NCBI GenBank assembly: GCA_019459285.1 | Contig: JAIBEL010000054.1 | Coordinates: 1-64,000 of the forward strand | Direction of reading: 5' to 3' | Source: Rhizobium sp. | Lineage (GTDB): Bacteria > Pseudomonadota > Gammaproteobacteria > Burkholderiales > Thiobacillaceae | DNA: 64,000 nucleotides | The notes under the pieces: model-generated | Seen by the model: the letters and a program-made list of their open reading frames with translations, nothing else | Told to the model about the DNA's origin: nothing | The model's database searches: none | In this document: piece by piece, positions 9,050-18,850 of the stretch | Layout of the letters: every line of letters starts with the position of its first letter | Position numbering within the stretch: the first letter of the stretch is position 1 | Position numbers and translations under genes: made by a program

Positions 9050-11257
9050 GTGTCAGACGATCCCATCGAATCCTCCCCGCCACGCAGTACGGTCAGCACG
9101 TTTCCGGTGCGCCCGCGCCTTCTGGTGGTGGACGACGAGCCGCTGATTCTGGAGGGGTTGACGCGCTTGCTGGCCACCCGCGATTACGACGTGGTGACCG
9201 CCAACGGTGGGTGCGACGCGCTGATCGCCATCGGCAAGCAGCAGTTCGACGCCATCCTGCTCGACCTCGGCATGCCGGACCTCAACGGCAACGAAGTGCT
9301 GCGCTTCGTCGCCGACCGCAGCGCCGATACGCCGGTGATCGTGGTGTCGGGCGACAGCACCATCGACGCGGCGATCCGCGCGCTGCGCGGCGGCGCCGCC
9401 GATTTTGTGCGCAAGCCCTACGAGCCCGAGGAACTGCTGCGGCGCATCGACAACACGCTGACGCGACGACGACTGGAAAAGGAAAACAACCACATCTTGC
9501 AGCGTCTGCAACAGTCGGAGAAGTGGCACCGCTTCCTGGTCAACAGTTCGCCCGACTTCATCTACACGCTGGATTGCGATGGCCGCTTCACCTTCGTCAA
9601 CGACCGCGTCGAAAGCCTGCTCGGCTATCGCAGCGAGGAACTGCTGGGCCAGCATTACAGTCTGGTCATCCACGAGGACGACATCGCGCGCGCCGAGCAC
9701 GTGTTCAACGAGCGCCGGGCTGGCGACCGCAGCGCGCGCAACACCGAAATCCGCCTCAAGTGCAATCCCGGGATGCGCCGTCCGCGCCTGATGAATGGCC
9801 GCTGCAAGTCGGTCGAGCTGACTGCGACCGGCATGTACGACGAGGAGGCCAGCCCGTTCGAGAAGCGCTTCATCGGCAGCTACGGCGTCGCCAAGGACGT
9901 CACCGAGCGCAAGCAGGCCGAGGAGACCGTGCACTACCAGGCCTACCATGACCTGCTCACCGGCCTGCCCAACCGCGCGCTGTTCCGCGACCACCTCGGG
10001 CTCATGCTGGCGCAGGCCAAGCGCAACCAGAAACCGCTGGCGGTGCTGAGCCTCGACCTCGACCATTTCAAGGTGATCAACGATTCGCTCGGCCACACCA
10101 TCGGCGACGAACTGCTGCTTGCGGTCGGCGCGCGCCTGCGCCAGTGCCTGCGCGAGGGCGACACGCTGGCACGCCTGGGTGGCGACGAATTCGCCGTGCT
10201 GCTACCGACACTGGTGTCGCGCAGCGACGTCGAGCACATCTGTCGCAAGATCATCCAGGTGCTGTCCAAGCCGGTCTACGTCAAGGGCCACGAGATCTAC
10301 ATCTCGGTCAGCATCGGCGCCTGCGTCGCGCCCGAGGACGGCGACATGATCGACAGCCTCATCCGGCAGGCGGAGATCGCCATGTACCAGGCCAAATCGC
10401 AGGGCCGCAGCCGGCTGCAATTCTGGGAATCAGGCATGCAGGCGCCCTACTCCGAGCGCATGCAGATCGAGGCCGACCTGCGCCGCGCGCTGGCGCGCAA
10501 CGAATTCGTGCTGTTCTACCAGCCGCAGGTCGACACCACGACCGGCGAGGTGCGCGGGTTCGAAGCCCTGCTGCGCTGGTGGCATCCACAGCGCGGCCTG
10601 CTGACGCCCGCCGACTTCATCCCGGTGGCCGAGGAGTCCGGCGTCATCGTGCCGATCGGCGACTGGGTGCTGCGCCAGGCCAGCGCGCAGATGGCCGACT
10701 GGCGCAAGGCCGGGCTGCCGCCGGTGCGCCTGTCGGTGAACATCTCGGCGCGCCAGCTCGAGAATCCCGATTTCGTCGACAGCGTCATGCGCGCGATCCA
10801 GGTGTATTCGCTGGACGGCCACCAGATGGAACTGGAAATCACCGAGAGCCTGCTGATGCGCGACTTCGAGGCCAACGCGATCAAGCTCGGCCGCCTTTCC
10901 GCCTCCGGCATCCGACTGGCCATCGACGACTTCGGCACCGGCTACAGTTCGTTCAAGTATCTTTCGCGTTTCCCCATCCACACCCTGAAGATCGACCAGT
11001 CCTTCGTGCAGGACCTCGAGCGCGAAGAGAATATGTCCATCGTCAACGCCATGATCGCCATGGGGCGCGGCATGAATCTCAACGTCGTCGCCGAGGGGGT
11101 CGAAACCGAGGCCCAGCGTGCCAGCCTGCAGCAGATGCAATGCCACGAAGTGCAGGGGTATTACTACAGTGCCGCCATGTCCAGCCATGAAGCCACCACC
11201 CTGCTGGGCCGGCATGCGCGGGGCTTCGCGCAGGCGCAGCATCAAATCGCGGGTTGA
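9050..11257 (+). CDS. REC-PAS-GGDEF-EAL response regulator (c-di-GMP turnover)
   Basis: A 735-residue protein starting at GTG behind an AAGGAG ribosome site. Domains: receiver (20-135, phospho-acceptor Asp72 in LLDLGMPD), PAS (160-290), GGDEF (about 300-460) and EAL (about 470-725). The GGDEF motif is intact at 377-381 with an RxxD inhibitory site (REGD) five residues before it, and the EAL motif at 505-507 plus DDFGTGYSS are intact, so both diguanylate cyclase and phosphodiesterase activity are possible. It is paired in an operon with the upstream kinase. Confidence 0.92.
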   Translation: MSDDPIESSPPRSTVSTFPVRPRLLVVDDEPLILEGLTRLLATRDYDVVTANGGCDALIAIGKQQFDAILLDLGMPDLNGNEVLRFVADRSADTPVIVVSGDSTIDAAIRALRGGAADFVRKPYEPEELLRRIDNTLTRRRLEKENNHILQRLQQSEKWHRFLVNSSPDFIYTLDCDGRFTFVNDRVESLLGYRSEELLGQHYSLVIHEDDIARAEHVFNERRAGDRSARNTEIRLKCNPGMRRPRLMNGRCKSVELTATGMYDEEASPFEKRFIGSYGVAKDVTERKQAEETVHYQAYHDLLTGLPNRALFRDHLGLMLAQAKRNQKPLAVLSLDLDHFKVINDSLGHTIGDELLLAVGARLRQCLREGDTLARLGGDEFAVLLPTLVSRSDVEHICRKIIQVLSKPVYVKGHEIYISVSIGACVAPEDGDMIDSLIRQAEIAMYQAKSQGRSRLQFWESGMQAPYSERMQIEADLRRALARNEFVLFYQPQVDTTTGEVRGFEALLRWWHPQRGLLTPADFIPVAEESGVIVPIGDWVLRQASAQMADWRKAGLPPVRLSVNISARQLENPDFVDSVMRAIQVYSLDGHQMELEITESLLMRDFEANAIKLGRLSASGIRLAIDDFGTGYSSFKYLSRFPIHTLKIDQSFVQDLEREENMSIVNAMIAMGRGMNLNVVAEGVETEAQRASLQQMQCHEVQGYYYSAAMSSHEATTLLGRHARGFAQAQHQIAG

Positions 11258-11272
11258 TTCCGGGATGCGGAC

Positions 11273-12382
11273 CTAATACAGGCGGTGCCGGAACAGCCAA
11301 CTCGCGAGACTCAGCGACACCAGGCCAATCACCGCCATGGGCCATAGCTGGCCGGTCAGCACGTCGAAGCCTGCGCCCTCCAGGAACACCTTGCGCAGGA
11401 TCACCAGAAAATAACGCAGCGGGTCGATCAGCGTGATCGTCTGCACGACCGCCGGCATGTTGGCGATGGGCGTCGCGAAGCCGGACAGGATCACCGCCGG
11501 CACCATGAACAGGAAGGCGCCCAGCAGACCTTGCTGCTGCGTCACCGCCAGCGAGGAAATGAGGAGTCCGGCTCCCACTCCGGATAGCAGGAACAGCGCC
11601 AGCCCGGCGTAGAGCGCGGACAGGCTGCCCAGCAGCGGAACCTTGAACCACAGCGTGGCGATCAGCAGGATCGCCGTGCCCTGCACCATGCCGATAATGA
11701 ACCCCGGCAGCGCCTTGCCCAGAAGGATCTCGCCGGGCCGCAGCGGCGTCACCAGCAGCTGGTCGAAGGTGCCCTGTTCCCGCTCGCGTGCCACGGTCAG
11801 CGCGGTCACCAGCATGGTCGTCACCAGGGTGAGCATGCCGATGATGCCGGGGATGAAGAACCAGCCGCTTTCCAGGTTGGGGTTGAACCAGGCCCGCGTT
11901 TCCAGGCGGGCCGGCGGGGCTGGCAGGCCGTGCGCGGTGATCCATGCCCGGTTGAAGTCGTCCACGATGGCGCGTACGTAGTTCAGGGCGATCATGGCGG
12001 TATTGGAGTTGCGGCCGTCGACGATGACCTGCACCGGGGCGCTGCCGCGCGATTGCAGATCGGCGCTGAAGCGCGGACCGATGTGGAGCACCACCAGCAC
12101 TGCCCGCTTGTCCACCAGCGGCGCGATCTCGCCTTCGGCATGCAGGGTGGCCACACGGTGGAAAGCGGGTGCGCCGTCGAATGCTGCCACCAGCTCACGC
12201 GAAGCCGTGCCGCGATCCTCGTTGTAGAGGGCGTAGGAAATGTCCTTCAGGTCGAAGGTGGCGGCGTAACCGAACACCAGCAGCTGGATCATCGGCGGCA
12301 CGATGAGCACCATGCGGCTGCGGGGATCCTTGAGCAGGGCCAGGAACTCCTTGCGGATAAGCGCCAGCAGGCGGATCAGCAT
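11273..12382 (-). CDS. ABC-2 type exporter permease (YbhR-like)
   Basis: A 369-residue inner-membrane permease. One N-terminal helix (residues 20-42) is followed by a large periplasmic loop and five C-terminal helices with the ABC-2 signature around TLVTTMLVTALTVAREREQGTFDQLLVTPLRPGEIL. This is the YbhR/YhhJ layout. It is the last gene of a four-gene leftward operon of fusion protein, double ATPase and two permeases, starting 13 bases after its paralogous permease. Confidence 0.88.
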   Translation of the reverse strand: MLIRLLALIRKEFLALLKDPRSRMVLIVPPMIQLLVFGYAATFDLKDISYALYNEDRGTASRELVAAFDGAPAFHRVATLHAEGEIAPLVDKRAVLVVLHIGPRFSADLQSRGSAPVQVIVDGRNSNTAMIALNYVRAIVDDFNRAWITAHGLPAPPARLETRAWFNPNLESGWFFIPGIIGMLTLVTTMLVTALTVAREREQGTFDQLLVTPLRPGEILLGKALPGFIIGMVQGTAILLIATLWFKVPLLGSLSALYAGLALFLLSGVGAGLLISSLAVTQQQGLLGAFLFMVPAVILSGFATPIANMPAVVQTITLIDPLRYFLVILRKVFLEGAGFDVLTGQLWPMAVIGLVSLSLASWLFRHRLY

Positions 12383-12395
12383 GCGGACTCCTCCG

Positions 12396-13544
12396 TCATT
12401 CGAGCCGCTTCCGCGACTTGCGCCAGGTGATGCCGAGGAAGACCGCCGCCATCAGCAGCAGGGCCAGCGCGTTGGGCAGCACGACCGACCACACGTCGCC
12501 GGCGAGGAACAGGGTCTGCACGATGGACACGAAATAGCGCGCGACGATGAGGTGGGTGATGCCCTGGACCACGGCCGGCATGCTGTCGATGTCGAAGATG
12601 AAGCCGGACAGCAGGAAGGCGGGGAGGAAGGTGCCGATGATGGCGACCTGCCCCGCCACGAACTGGTTGCGCGCCACCGCGGAGATGGCCAGGCCCATGC
12701 CCAGCGCCGCCAGCAGGAACAACGAGGCGCACGCCCACAGCAGCCAGAAGGAGCCGCGCAGCGGCACGCCGAACAGCCCCACCGCGAGACCCACCGTCAG
12801 CAGCATGCCGCCGGTGCCCAGCACGAAGTAGGCGATGATCTTGCCCAGCAGGATCTCGCTCATGCTGGCCGGCGTCACCAGCAGCGCTTCCAGGGTGCCG
12901 CGTTCCCATTCCCGGGCCATCACCAGGGCGGTGAGCAGGGTGCCGATCAGGGTCATGATGATGGCCACCAGGCCCGGCACCAGGTAGTTGCGGCTGCGCA
13001 GTTCGCTGTTGAACCACACCCGCTGTTCCAGCTGCACCGGCGTGGCCAGTTCCTGTCCCTGGCTCGTGGCACGGCGCGCCAGCCAGTTGCCCCAGGCGCC
13101 CTCGATATAGCCCTGGGTGAGCCGCGCGGTATTGGCGTCGACGCCGTTGACGATGACCTGGATGGGGGCGCCGTCGGACCGCCGCAGTTGCTCGGCGAAG
13201 TTGGCGCGCAGATGCACGATGGCGTTCACCCGGCCTTCACGCAGCGCTTGTTCCGCCGCGGCAAGCGTGCGGGCATGCAATGGCGCGAAATAATGGCTGC
13301 TCTCCAGGCTGGCGAAGAAATCTGCCGTATCCGGCGAAGGGGCCTCCGCCACCAGCGCCACCGGGACGTGGTCGGCATCGAGCGAGACGCCGTAGCCGAA
13401 TAGCACCAGCAGGAAAATCGGCATGACGAAGGCGATGGCGATGCTGCTCGGGTCGCGTACGATCTGCAGGAACTCCTTGCGTACCAGACCCTTGAGCCGC
13501 ATCAGGCCGCCGCCGCGCAAGGACGGTTTCTGCGCGGCGCTCAT
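12396..13544 (-). CDS. ABC-2 type exporter permease (YbhS-like)
   Basis: A 382-residue permease with the same topology as its downstream neighbour: one N-terminal helix, a periplasmic domain, and five C-terminal helices with the EWERGTLEALLVTPASMSEIL signature. The two permeases would form a heterodimer. Its start overlaps the stop of the ATPase gene (ATGA), so translation is coupled. Substrates of the E. coli YbhGFSR homologue include some antibiotics and sodium ions; here the substrate is unknown. Confidence 0.88.
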   Translation of the reverse strand: MSAAQKPSLRGGGLMRLKGLVRKEFLQIVRDPSSIAIAFVMPIFLLVLFGYGVSLDADHVPVALVAEAPSPDTADFFASLESSHYFAPLHARTLAAAEQALREGRVNAIVHLRANFAEQLRRSDGAPIQVIVNGVDANTARLTQGYIEGAWGNWLARRATSQGQELATPVQLEQRVWFNSELRSRNYLVPGLVAIIMTLIGTLLTALVMAREWERGTLEALLVTPASMSEILLGKIIAYFVLGTGGMLLTVGLAVGLFGVPLRGSFWLLWACASLFLLAALGMGLAISAVARNQFVAGQVAIIGTFLPAFLLSGFIFDIDSMPAVVQGITHLIVARYFVSIVQTLFLAGDVWSVVLPNALALLLMAAVFLGITWRKSRKRLE

Positions 13545-15304
13545 GCCGCTTCCTTCGCCGCATAGGCGGCTTCCACCAGCCGGATGAAGGCGTCTTCCAT
13601 GCTGGGCTCGGGCTGCTCGGGCGTGCGGGCGCCGGCCTTGATGGCGGTAGGTTCGTCCATCGCGAGGATGCGGCCGGCGGCCATGATGGCCAGGCGGTCG
13701 CAGTATTCCGCCTCCTCCATGAAATGGGTGGTCACCAGCACCGTCACCCCGGCGCGGGCGAGCGCGTTGATGCGCAGCCAGAACTCGCGCCGGGCCAGCG
13801 GGTCGACGCCCGAGGTCGGTTCATCGAGGAACAGGATCTCCGGCTGGTGCATCAGCGCGCAGGCCATCGCCAGGCGCTGCTTGTAGCCGAGCGAGAGATC
13901 GGCGGAAAGCTGTTCGGCATAGGGCGCCAGCTCGAATTCCGCCAGTGCCCACTGCCGCCGCGCGTCGCGCGCATCGCCCGCCAGGCCGTAGGCGCTGGCG
14001 AAGAAGTCGAGATTCTGCGCCACGCTCAAATTGCCGTAGAGGGAGAATTTCTGCGACATGTAGCCGATGCGCCCGCGCGCCGTCGACGCCGCGTGACGCA
14101 GGTCCAGGCCGGCCACGCGCAGGGTGCCGGCGCTGGCGGGCAGGAGGCCGCAGAGCATGCGGAAGGTGGTCGACTTGCCGGCGCCGTTGGCCCCCAGCAG
14201 GCCAAAAATTTCGCCCCGGCGGACCTGGAAGCTCACGCCGTCCACCGCCCAGAAATCGCCGAAACGGCGGCGCAGGCCTTCGACCTGGATGACCGGCGCG
14301 TCATTCTCGTCTGGGTGCCGCTGCAGGCCGTCGACAAGGGAGTCGCCATGCGTGGGTGCCGCCGCGCCGGTGCGGGCGCGCAGCAGGTCGATAAAGCCGT
14401 CCTCGAAACGCGGGGGCACGGCCTTGATGCGCACGTCTTGCAGGCCGGGCAGCCGGGTCAGCTGCGCCGGGTCACCCGCTGCCTGCGTGACCAGCCGAAC
14501 GTGGTCGCCCTGGACCAGGGCATCCACCACCCCGGGCTGGCCGGTCAGATTGGCCTGCAGATCACGCGGGCGTTCGCCGGAAGCAGTGACGGCCCAGGTC
14601 CGGCCCGCCATGCGCGCGCTGATCGTCGCCGGCGGGCCCTGATCGAGGATTTTGCCGCGGTCGAGCAGGATCACGGCCTGGCAGCGTTCCGCCTCGTCCA
14701 GGTAGGCGGTGGACAGCAGCACGCTCATACCCTCGTTCTTCACCAGACGGTCGACGATGGCCCATAGTTCGCGGCGCGATACCGGGTCCACGCCGACGGT
14801 GGGCTCGTCGAGCAGCAGCAGGCGCGGTGCCCGCACCAGGGTGCAGGCGAGGCCGAGTTTTTGTTTCATGCCGCCGGACAGCCGCCCGGCCAGCCGCCGG
14901 GTGAAGGGGCCGAGCCCGGTCATGTGCATCAGCTCGCCGTAACGTTCGGCCCGCGCCGCCTGGGGCACGCCCTGCAGATCGGCGTAGAGGTCGAGATTTT
15001 CCTGCACGCTGAGATCCTCGTACAGGCCGAAGCGCTGTGGCATGTAGCCGAGGGCAGCCTGCACCGCGAGGGACTCGCGGGTGGAATCCATGCCGAGCGC
15101 GCGGATGCTGCCGGTGTCGGGGACCAGCAACCCGGCCGCCAGGCGCATCAGGGTGGTCTTGCCCGCCCCGTCCGGCCCGATCAGCCCGGTCACCACGCCG
15201 GGGCGGATGGCGAAGCTCACGCCATCCAGCGCCTGGGTGCGCTGGTGGCCGGAAGCGAAGGACCTGGCCAGGTCAACCGCCTCCAGGATCGGCGCATCGT
15301 CCAT
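13541..15304 (-). CDS. ABC exporter ATPase with two nucleotide-binding domains (YbhF-like)
   Basis: A 587-residue fusion of two ATPase domains. The first has Walker A GPDGAGKTT, signature LSGGMKQK and Walker B LLLLDEPTVGVDP. The second has Walker A GANGAGKST, a variant signature LSLGYKQR and Walker B ILFLDEPTSGVDP. This tandem layout and the LSLGYKQ variant are typical of YbhF. It lies 10 bases behind the fusion-protein gene and overlaps the first permease gene. Confidence 0.92.
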   Translation of the reverse strand: MDDAPILEAVDLARSFASGHQRTQALDGVSFAIRPGVVTGLIGPDGAGKTTLMRLAAGLLVPDTGSIRALGMDSTRESLAVQAALGYMPQRFGLYEDLSVQENLDLYADLQGVPQAARAERYGELMHMTGLGPFTRRLAGRLSGGMKQKLGLACTLVRAPRLLLLDEPTVGVDPVSRRELWAIVDRLVKNEGMSVLLSTAYLDEAERCQAVILLDRGKILDQGPPATISARMAGRTWAVTASGERPRDLQANLTGQPGVVDALVQGDHVRLVTQAAGDPAQLTRLPGLQDVRIKAVPPRFEDGFIDLLRARTGAAAPTHGDSLVDGLQRHPDENDAPVIQVEGLRRRFGDFWAVDGVSFQVRRGEIFGLLGANGAGKSTTFRMLCGLLPASAGTLRVAGLDLRHAASTARGRIGYMSQKFSLYGNLSVAQNLDFFASAYGLAGDARDARRQWALAEFELAPYAEQLSADLSLGYKQRLAMACALMHQPEILFLDEPTSGVDPLARREFWLRINALARAGVTVLVTTHFMEEAEYCDRLAIMAAGRILAMDEPTAIKAGARTPEQPEPSMEDAFIRLVEAAYAAKEAA

Positions 15305-15314
15305 GACGGCGCGC

Positions 15315-16343
15315 CTATTTGCCGTCCGTGCAGGGGGCCGTGCCCTGCGCCGGCGGTGTCTGGTCGAGCGGAATGGTCACCGTGGCAGGCATGCCCAGGC
15401 GCAACTCGCCTTGTCCTTCGCAGACGAACACGCGGGCCTGGTAGACCAGGCTGGAACGGATTTCCGCGGTTTCCACCGATTTGGGGGTGAACTCGGCGCT
15501 CGGCGAGACATAGCCGACCCAGGCGCGGTAGCGCTTGTCCGGGTGGCTGTCGGTCTGCACCCAGGCGCGGGCGCCCACGGGCACGCGACCCAGTTGCGGT
15601 TCGGCCAGCCAGGTGCGCACCCAGACCGGATCGGTCAGCGCCAGGGTGAATACCGGTTTCTGCGGCGAGGCCATGTCGCCCGGCTCCAGGATGCGGTTCT
15701 CGATCACGCCGTCGGACGGCGCGTGCAGTTCGCCTTCGTCAAGGTCGCGCTGGAGCACGGCCACGGTTGCCTCGTCGGCAGCCAGGGTCGCCTTCGCCGC
15801 CGCGATGTCCTCCTTGCGCGGACCGAGTTCGGCCAGGCGCAGCGTTTCCTCGGCCGCCTTCAACTGGTCGCGCGCCTTGTCGAGGGCGAAGCGGGCGCTG
15901 TCCGCCTGCTGCTGCGAGATGAATTTGCGGGCCACCAGGTCAGCCTGGCGCTGGTAATAGGCCTGGGCGTCCGCCACCGCTACCCGGGCCGCGTCGCGCT
16001 GCGCGCGCGCCTGGCGGATTTCCTCCGGACGGGAACCCGCCAGGTAGCGCGCCACCACCTGGCGCTGGACGGCTACTTGCGCCTCGGCCTGCTGGCGCGA
16101 GAGGCGCAGCCGCTCGGTGTCCAGACTGGCCAGCAATTGCCCGGCTTTCACACGCGTCCCTTCCTGCGCCAGGACCTGCGCGATGCGGCCGCTGGCGTTG
16201 AAAGCCAGTTCGACCTGACGGATGTCCACGTTGCCGTGCAGGGTCAGTTCGTTCTGCGGCGTCGGCCCCTCGTTGCAGAACCAGCCGACGCCGACAAGCA
16301 CGGCGACGACTGCGACGATGATCAGGATGATTTTAATTTTCAT
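15315..16343 (-). CDS. HlyD-family membrane fusion protein (YbhG-like)
   Basis: A 342-residue protein with one N-terminal membrane anchor (MKIKIILIIVAVVAVLVGVG), a biotinyl/lipoyl-like domain (NVDIRQVELAFNASGRI), a long alpha-helical hairpin rich in Gln, Ala and Arg (about 80-210) and a beta-barrel. It bridges the permeases to an outer-membrane channel. The start was set at 16343 because an AAGGA ribosome site lies just before it and the anchor must be N-terminal. First gene of the exporter operon, divergent from moxR. Confidence 0.88.
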   Translation of the reverse strand: MKIKIILIIVAVVAVLVGVGWFCNEGPTPQNELTLHGNVDIRQVELAFNASGRIAQVLAQEGTRVKAGQLLASLDTERLRLSRQQAEAQVAVQRQVVARYLAGSRPEEIRQARAQRDAARVAVADAQAYYQRQADLVARKFISQQQADSARFALDKARDQLKAAEETLRLAELGPRKEDIAAAKATLAADEATVAVLQRDLDEGELHAPSDGVIENRILEPGDMASPQKPVFTLALTDPVWVRTWLAEPQLGRVPVGARAWVQTDSHPDKRYRAWVGYVSPSAEFTPKSVETAEIRSSLVYQARVFVCEGQGELRLGMPATVTIPLDQTPPAQGTAPCTDGK

Positions 16344-16509
16344 GGTACGTCCTTCGAGCGGGTCGACCGGTCTGCCTGGTTCGCTAGGCATGATAGGGCA
16401 GATCGCGCGGACGTGGCGGTGGGGGGCCGAGCAGGCGTTCGGGAACTTCATGGCCATGCCGCGCTTCTCTATCAGGCAACTCAACAACACGCCTGATCGG
16501 AAGGATGCC

Positions 16510-17502
16510 GTGGACGCCGCAACTGCCTCAGTCACTCCCCCCGCGCTCGCTGCCCTCAATGGCCTGCGCACCTATCTCAACGACCAGATCCTCGGCCAAG
16601 AAAGCCTGGTGGAACGCCTGCTGGTGGCCTTGCTGGCCGACGGCCACCTGCTGGTCGAAGGCCCGCCTGGCCTCGCCAAGACCCGCGCCATCAAGGCGCT
16701 GGCGCACGGCCTCGAAGGCGATTTCCAGCGCCTGCAGTTCACCCCCGACATGCTGCCGTCCGACCTTACCGGCTCCGACATCTACCGGCCTGAGGAAGGC
16801 GGCTTCCATTTCCAGCGCGGTCCGCTGTTCCACAACCTGATCCTGGCGGACGAGGTCAACCGCGCGCCCGCCAAGGTGCAATCCGCGCTGCTCGAGGCCA
16901 TGGCCGAACGGCAGATCAGCGTCGGCGCCGCGACCTATCCGCTGCCGCGCCTGTTCCTGGTGATGGCCACGCAGAACCCGATCGAGCACGAAGGCACCTA
17001 TCCCCTGCCCGAGGCCCAGCTCGACCGCTTCATGCTGCACACCCGCGTCGACTACCCGGACCGGGCCACCACCCTGCACATCATGGAACTCGCCCGCCGC
17101 GAGGCCCGGGAAGCGCGCGAACTGCCGCCGCCGCCGAGCCGCCTGAGCCAGGAAACGATCCTCGTCGCGCGCCGCGAGGTGCTCGATCTCGCGCTGGCCG
17201 ATTCGGTGGCGGAATACATCGCTGCCCTGGTCGAGGCCACGCGCAGCCCCGAGAAGTACAGCGCCGGCCTGGCCGAATGGTTGCGCTGGGGTGCCAGTCC
17301 GCGCGCGGCGATCGCCATCGAGCGCGGTGCCCGCGCGCTGGCCTGGCTGGATGGACGCGATTACGTCAGCCCCGACGACGTCCAGGCCATCGCCCCGGAC
17401 GCGCTGCGCCACCGGCTGCTGCTCGACTACACTGCGCAGGCTCGCGGCGTCACCGCGCAGCAATGCGTGGCCGAATTGTTGCAGCAGGTGCCCGCCCCGT
17501 GA
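16510..17502 (+). CDS. MoxR-family AAA+ ATPase
   Basis: A 330-residue AAA+ protein with Walker A EGPPGLAKT, Walker B LILADEVNRAP, sensor 1 VMATQNPIEHEGTYPLPEAQ and a C-terminal helical lid. MoxR ATPases act as chaperones that activate VWA-domain partners. The GTG at 16510 is preferred because a GGAAGGA ribosome site precedes it; an ATG at 16450 is in frame but has no such site. It opens a seven-gene operon with DUF58, DUF4381 and four Bat-type proteins, and its stop overlaps the next start. Confidence 0.92.
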   Translation: MDAATASVTPPALAALNGLRTYLNDQILGQESLVERLLVALLADGHLLVEGPPGLAKTRAIKALAHGLEGDFQRLQFTPDMLPSDLTGSDIYRPEEGGFHFQRGPLFHNLILADEVNRAPAKVQSALLEAMAERQISVGAATYPLPRLFLVMATQNPIEHEGTYPLPEAQLDRFMLHTRVDYPDRATTLHIMELARREAREARELPPPPSRLSQETILVARREVLDLALADSVAEYIAALVEATRSPEKYSAGLAEWLRWGASPRAAIAIERGARALAWLDGRDYVSPDDVQAIAPDALRHRLLLDYTAQARGVTAQQCVAELLQQVPAP

Positions 17503-18401
17503 GCCTGCCCGATCTGGCTGAACTGGTCGCGTTGCGCGGCCCCGCTCGCGGTCTCAGCCTGCACGCGCACCGTCCTGCCCTGGCGCTGCTGCAGGGCTCG
17601 CACCGCAGCGCCCAGCGCGGGCGCGGCCTGGAGTTCGAGGAGGTGCGGCCCTATGCGCCCGGCGACGACGCCCGCAACATCGACTGGCGCGTCACCGCCC
17701 GGCGCGGCCGGCCGCACACCAAACTGTTCCGCGAGGAACGCGAGCGGCCGGTCTGGCTGCTGGCGGACCTGCATCCCGGCCTCTACTTCGGCAGCCGCCG
17801 CCAGCTCAAGTCAGCCCTGCTGTTGCGGTCGGCGGCGCTGCTGGCCTGGGTCGCGGTGCTGGGCGGGGACCGCCTCGGCGCCCTGATCGCCAGCGGTCAT
17901 GATCAGCCACGCATCTTCCCGCCGCGCGGCCGTGAGGCCGGCGTGCTGCCGGTGCTCGAAGCGCTGGTCGAGGCGCAGCCGCAGGCGCCCGGCGTGCCCG
18001 ATGTCGACAGCCTGAATGCCCTGCTGGCCGGGTTGCGACCGTTGCTGCAGCCCGGCAGTCTGGTGCTGGTGCTGAGCGACTTCAGCGCGCTGGACGAGCG
18101 CACCGAATCTGCCCTGGCCGCGCTGAGCGCGCACAGCGACTGCCGGCTGTTGGGACTGAGCGATCCGCTGGAACGCAATGGCCTGCCCGCCGGCCTGTAT
18201 CGTGCCGGCCTGCCCGGCCGGCTCTGGTGGCTCGATGGCGCGCGCAGCCGGGACGCCTGGCAGGAAAAATGGGTGGCACGCCAGCAGCGGCTGGACGCCC
18301 TGGCCCGCCGGCTCGCCTTGCCCCTGACCCACCTGGATACCGCGGATGCCGTGGCCGAGTCGCTGCCGCCGCTACTCAGGGAAACGGCATGGGCGGCATG
18401 A
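17499..18401 (+). CDS. DUF58 domain protein of the moxR-bat operon
   Basis: A 300-residue soluble protein starting at a GTG that overlaps the moxR stop (GTGA). The DUF58 signature EEVRPYAPGDDARNIDWRVTAR is at about 45-70, and a VWA-like fold follows. DUF58 proteins are standard partners of MoxR ATPases; the molecular role is unknown. Confidence 0.9.
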   Translation: MSLPDLAELVALRGPARGLSLHAHRPALALLQGSHRSAQRGRGLEFEEVRPYAPGDDARNIDWRVTARRGRPHTKLFREERERPVWLLADLHPGLYFGSRRQLKSALLLRSAALLAWVAVLGGDRLGALIASGHDQPRIFPPRGREAGVLPVLEALVEAQPQAPGVPDVDSLNALLAGLRPLLQPGSLVLVLSDFSALDERTESALAALSAHSDCRLLGLSDPLERNGLPAGLYRAGLPGRLWWLDGARSRDAWQEKWVARQQRLDALARRLALPLTHLDTADAVAESLPPLLRETAWAA

Positions 18402-18850
18402 ATGCCGACTGGCTGTCCCAACTGGCGCCAGCCCATGCGCCACCCCCGCCGGGCTGGTGGCCACCGGCACCCGGCTGGTGGGGATTGGCACTGCTGCTCG
18501 GGCTGATCGCTGCCGGCCTGGTCTACGTAGTCCGCCGCCCGCCCGTCCGCCTGCGCCGTACCGCCCTGCGCGAGCTCAAGCGCCTGGAAGAGGACACGAA
18601 CGACGATGCCCGCCTGGCCAGCGAACTGGAACACTTGATGCGCCGCTATGCCGTGGCCGTCTACGGCCGTGAGACCGTGGCGCATCTGAGCGAATCGGCC
18701 TGGCTGGACTTCGTCGTCGTGCACGGCGGCAAGGACCTGGCGGGCGACGCGGGCCAGGCGCTGCTGCGTGCCGCCTATGGGAGTCCGGTCCCAGCCGATC
18801 GCACCCGCTGGTTGAAGGGGGTGCGCGGCTTCCTGGGGACGCGCCGGTGA
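18398..18850 (+). CDS. DUF4381 membrane protein
   Basis: A 150-residue protein with one N-terminal membrane segment (GLALLLGLIAAGLVYVV) after a proline/tryptophan-rich stretch and a cytoplasmic domain of about 110 residues. The ATG at 18398 overlaps the DUF58 stop (ATGA); an ATG nine bases earlier is also possible. Position between DUF58 and the first VWA protein is the usual DUF4381 position. Confidence 0.85.
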   Translation: MNADWLSQLAPAHAPPPPGWWPPAPGWWGLALLLGLIAAGLVYVVRRPPVRLRRTALRELKRLEEDTNDDARLASELEHLMRRYAVAVYGRETVAHLSESAWLDFVVVHGGKDLAGDAGQALLRAAYGSPVPADRTRWLKGVRGFLGTRR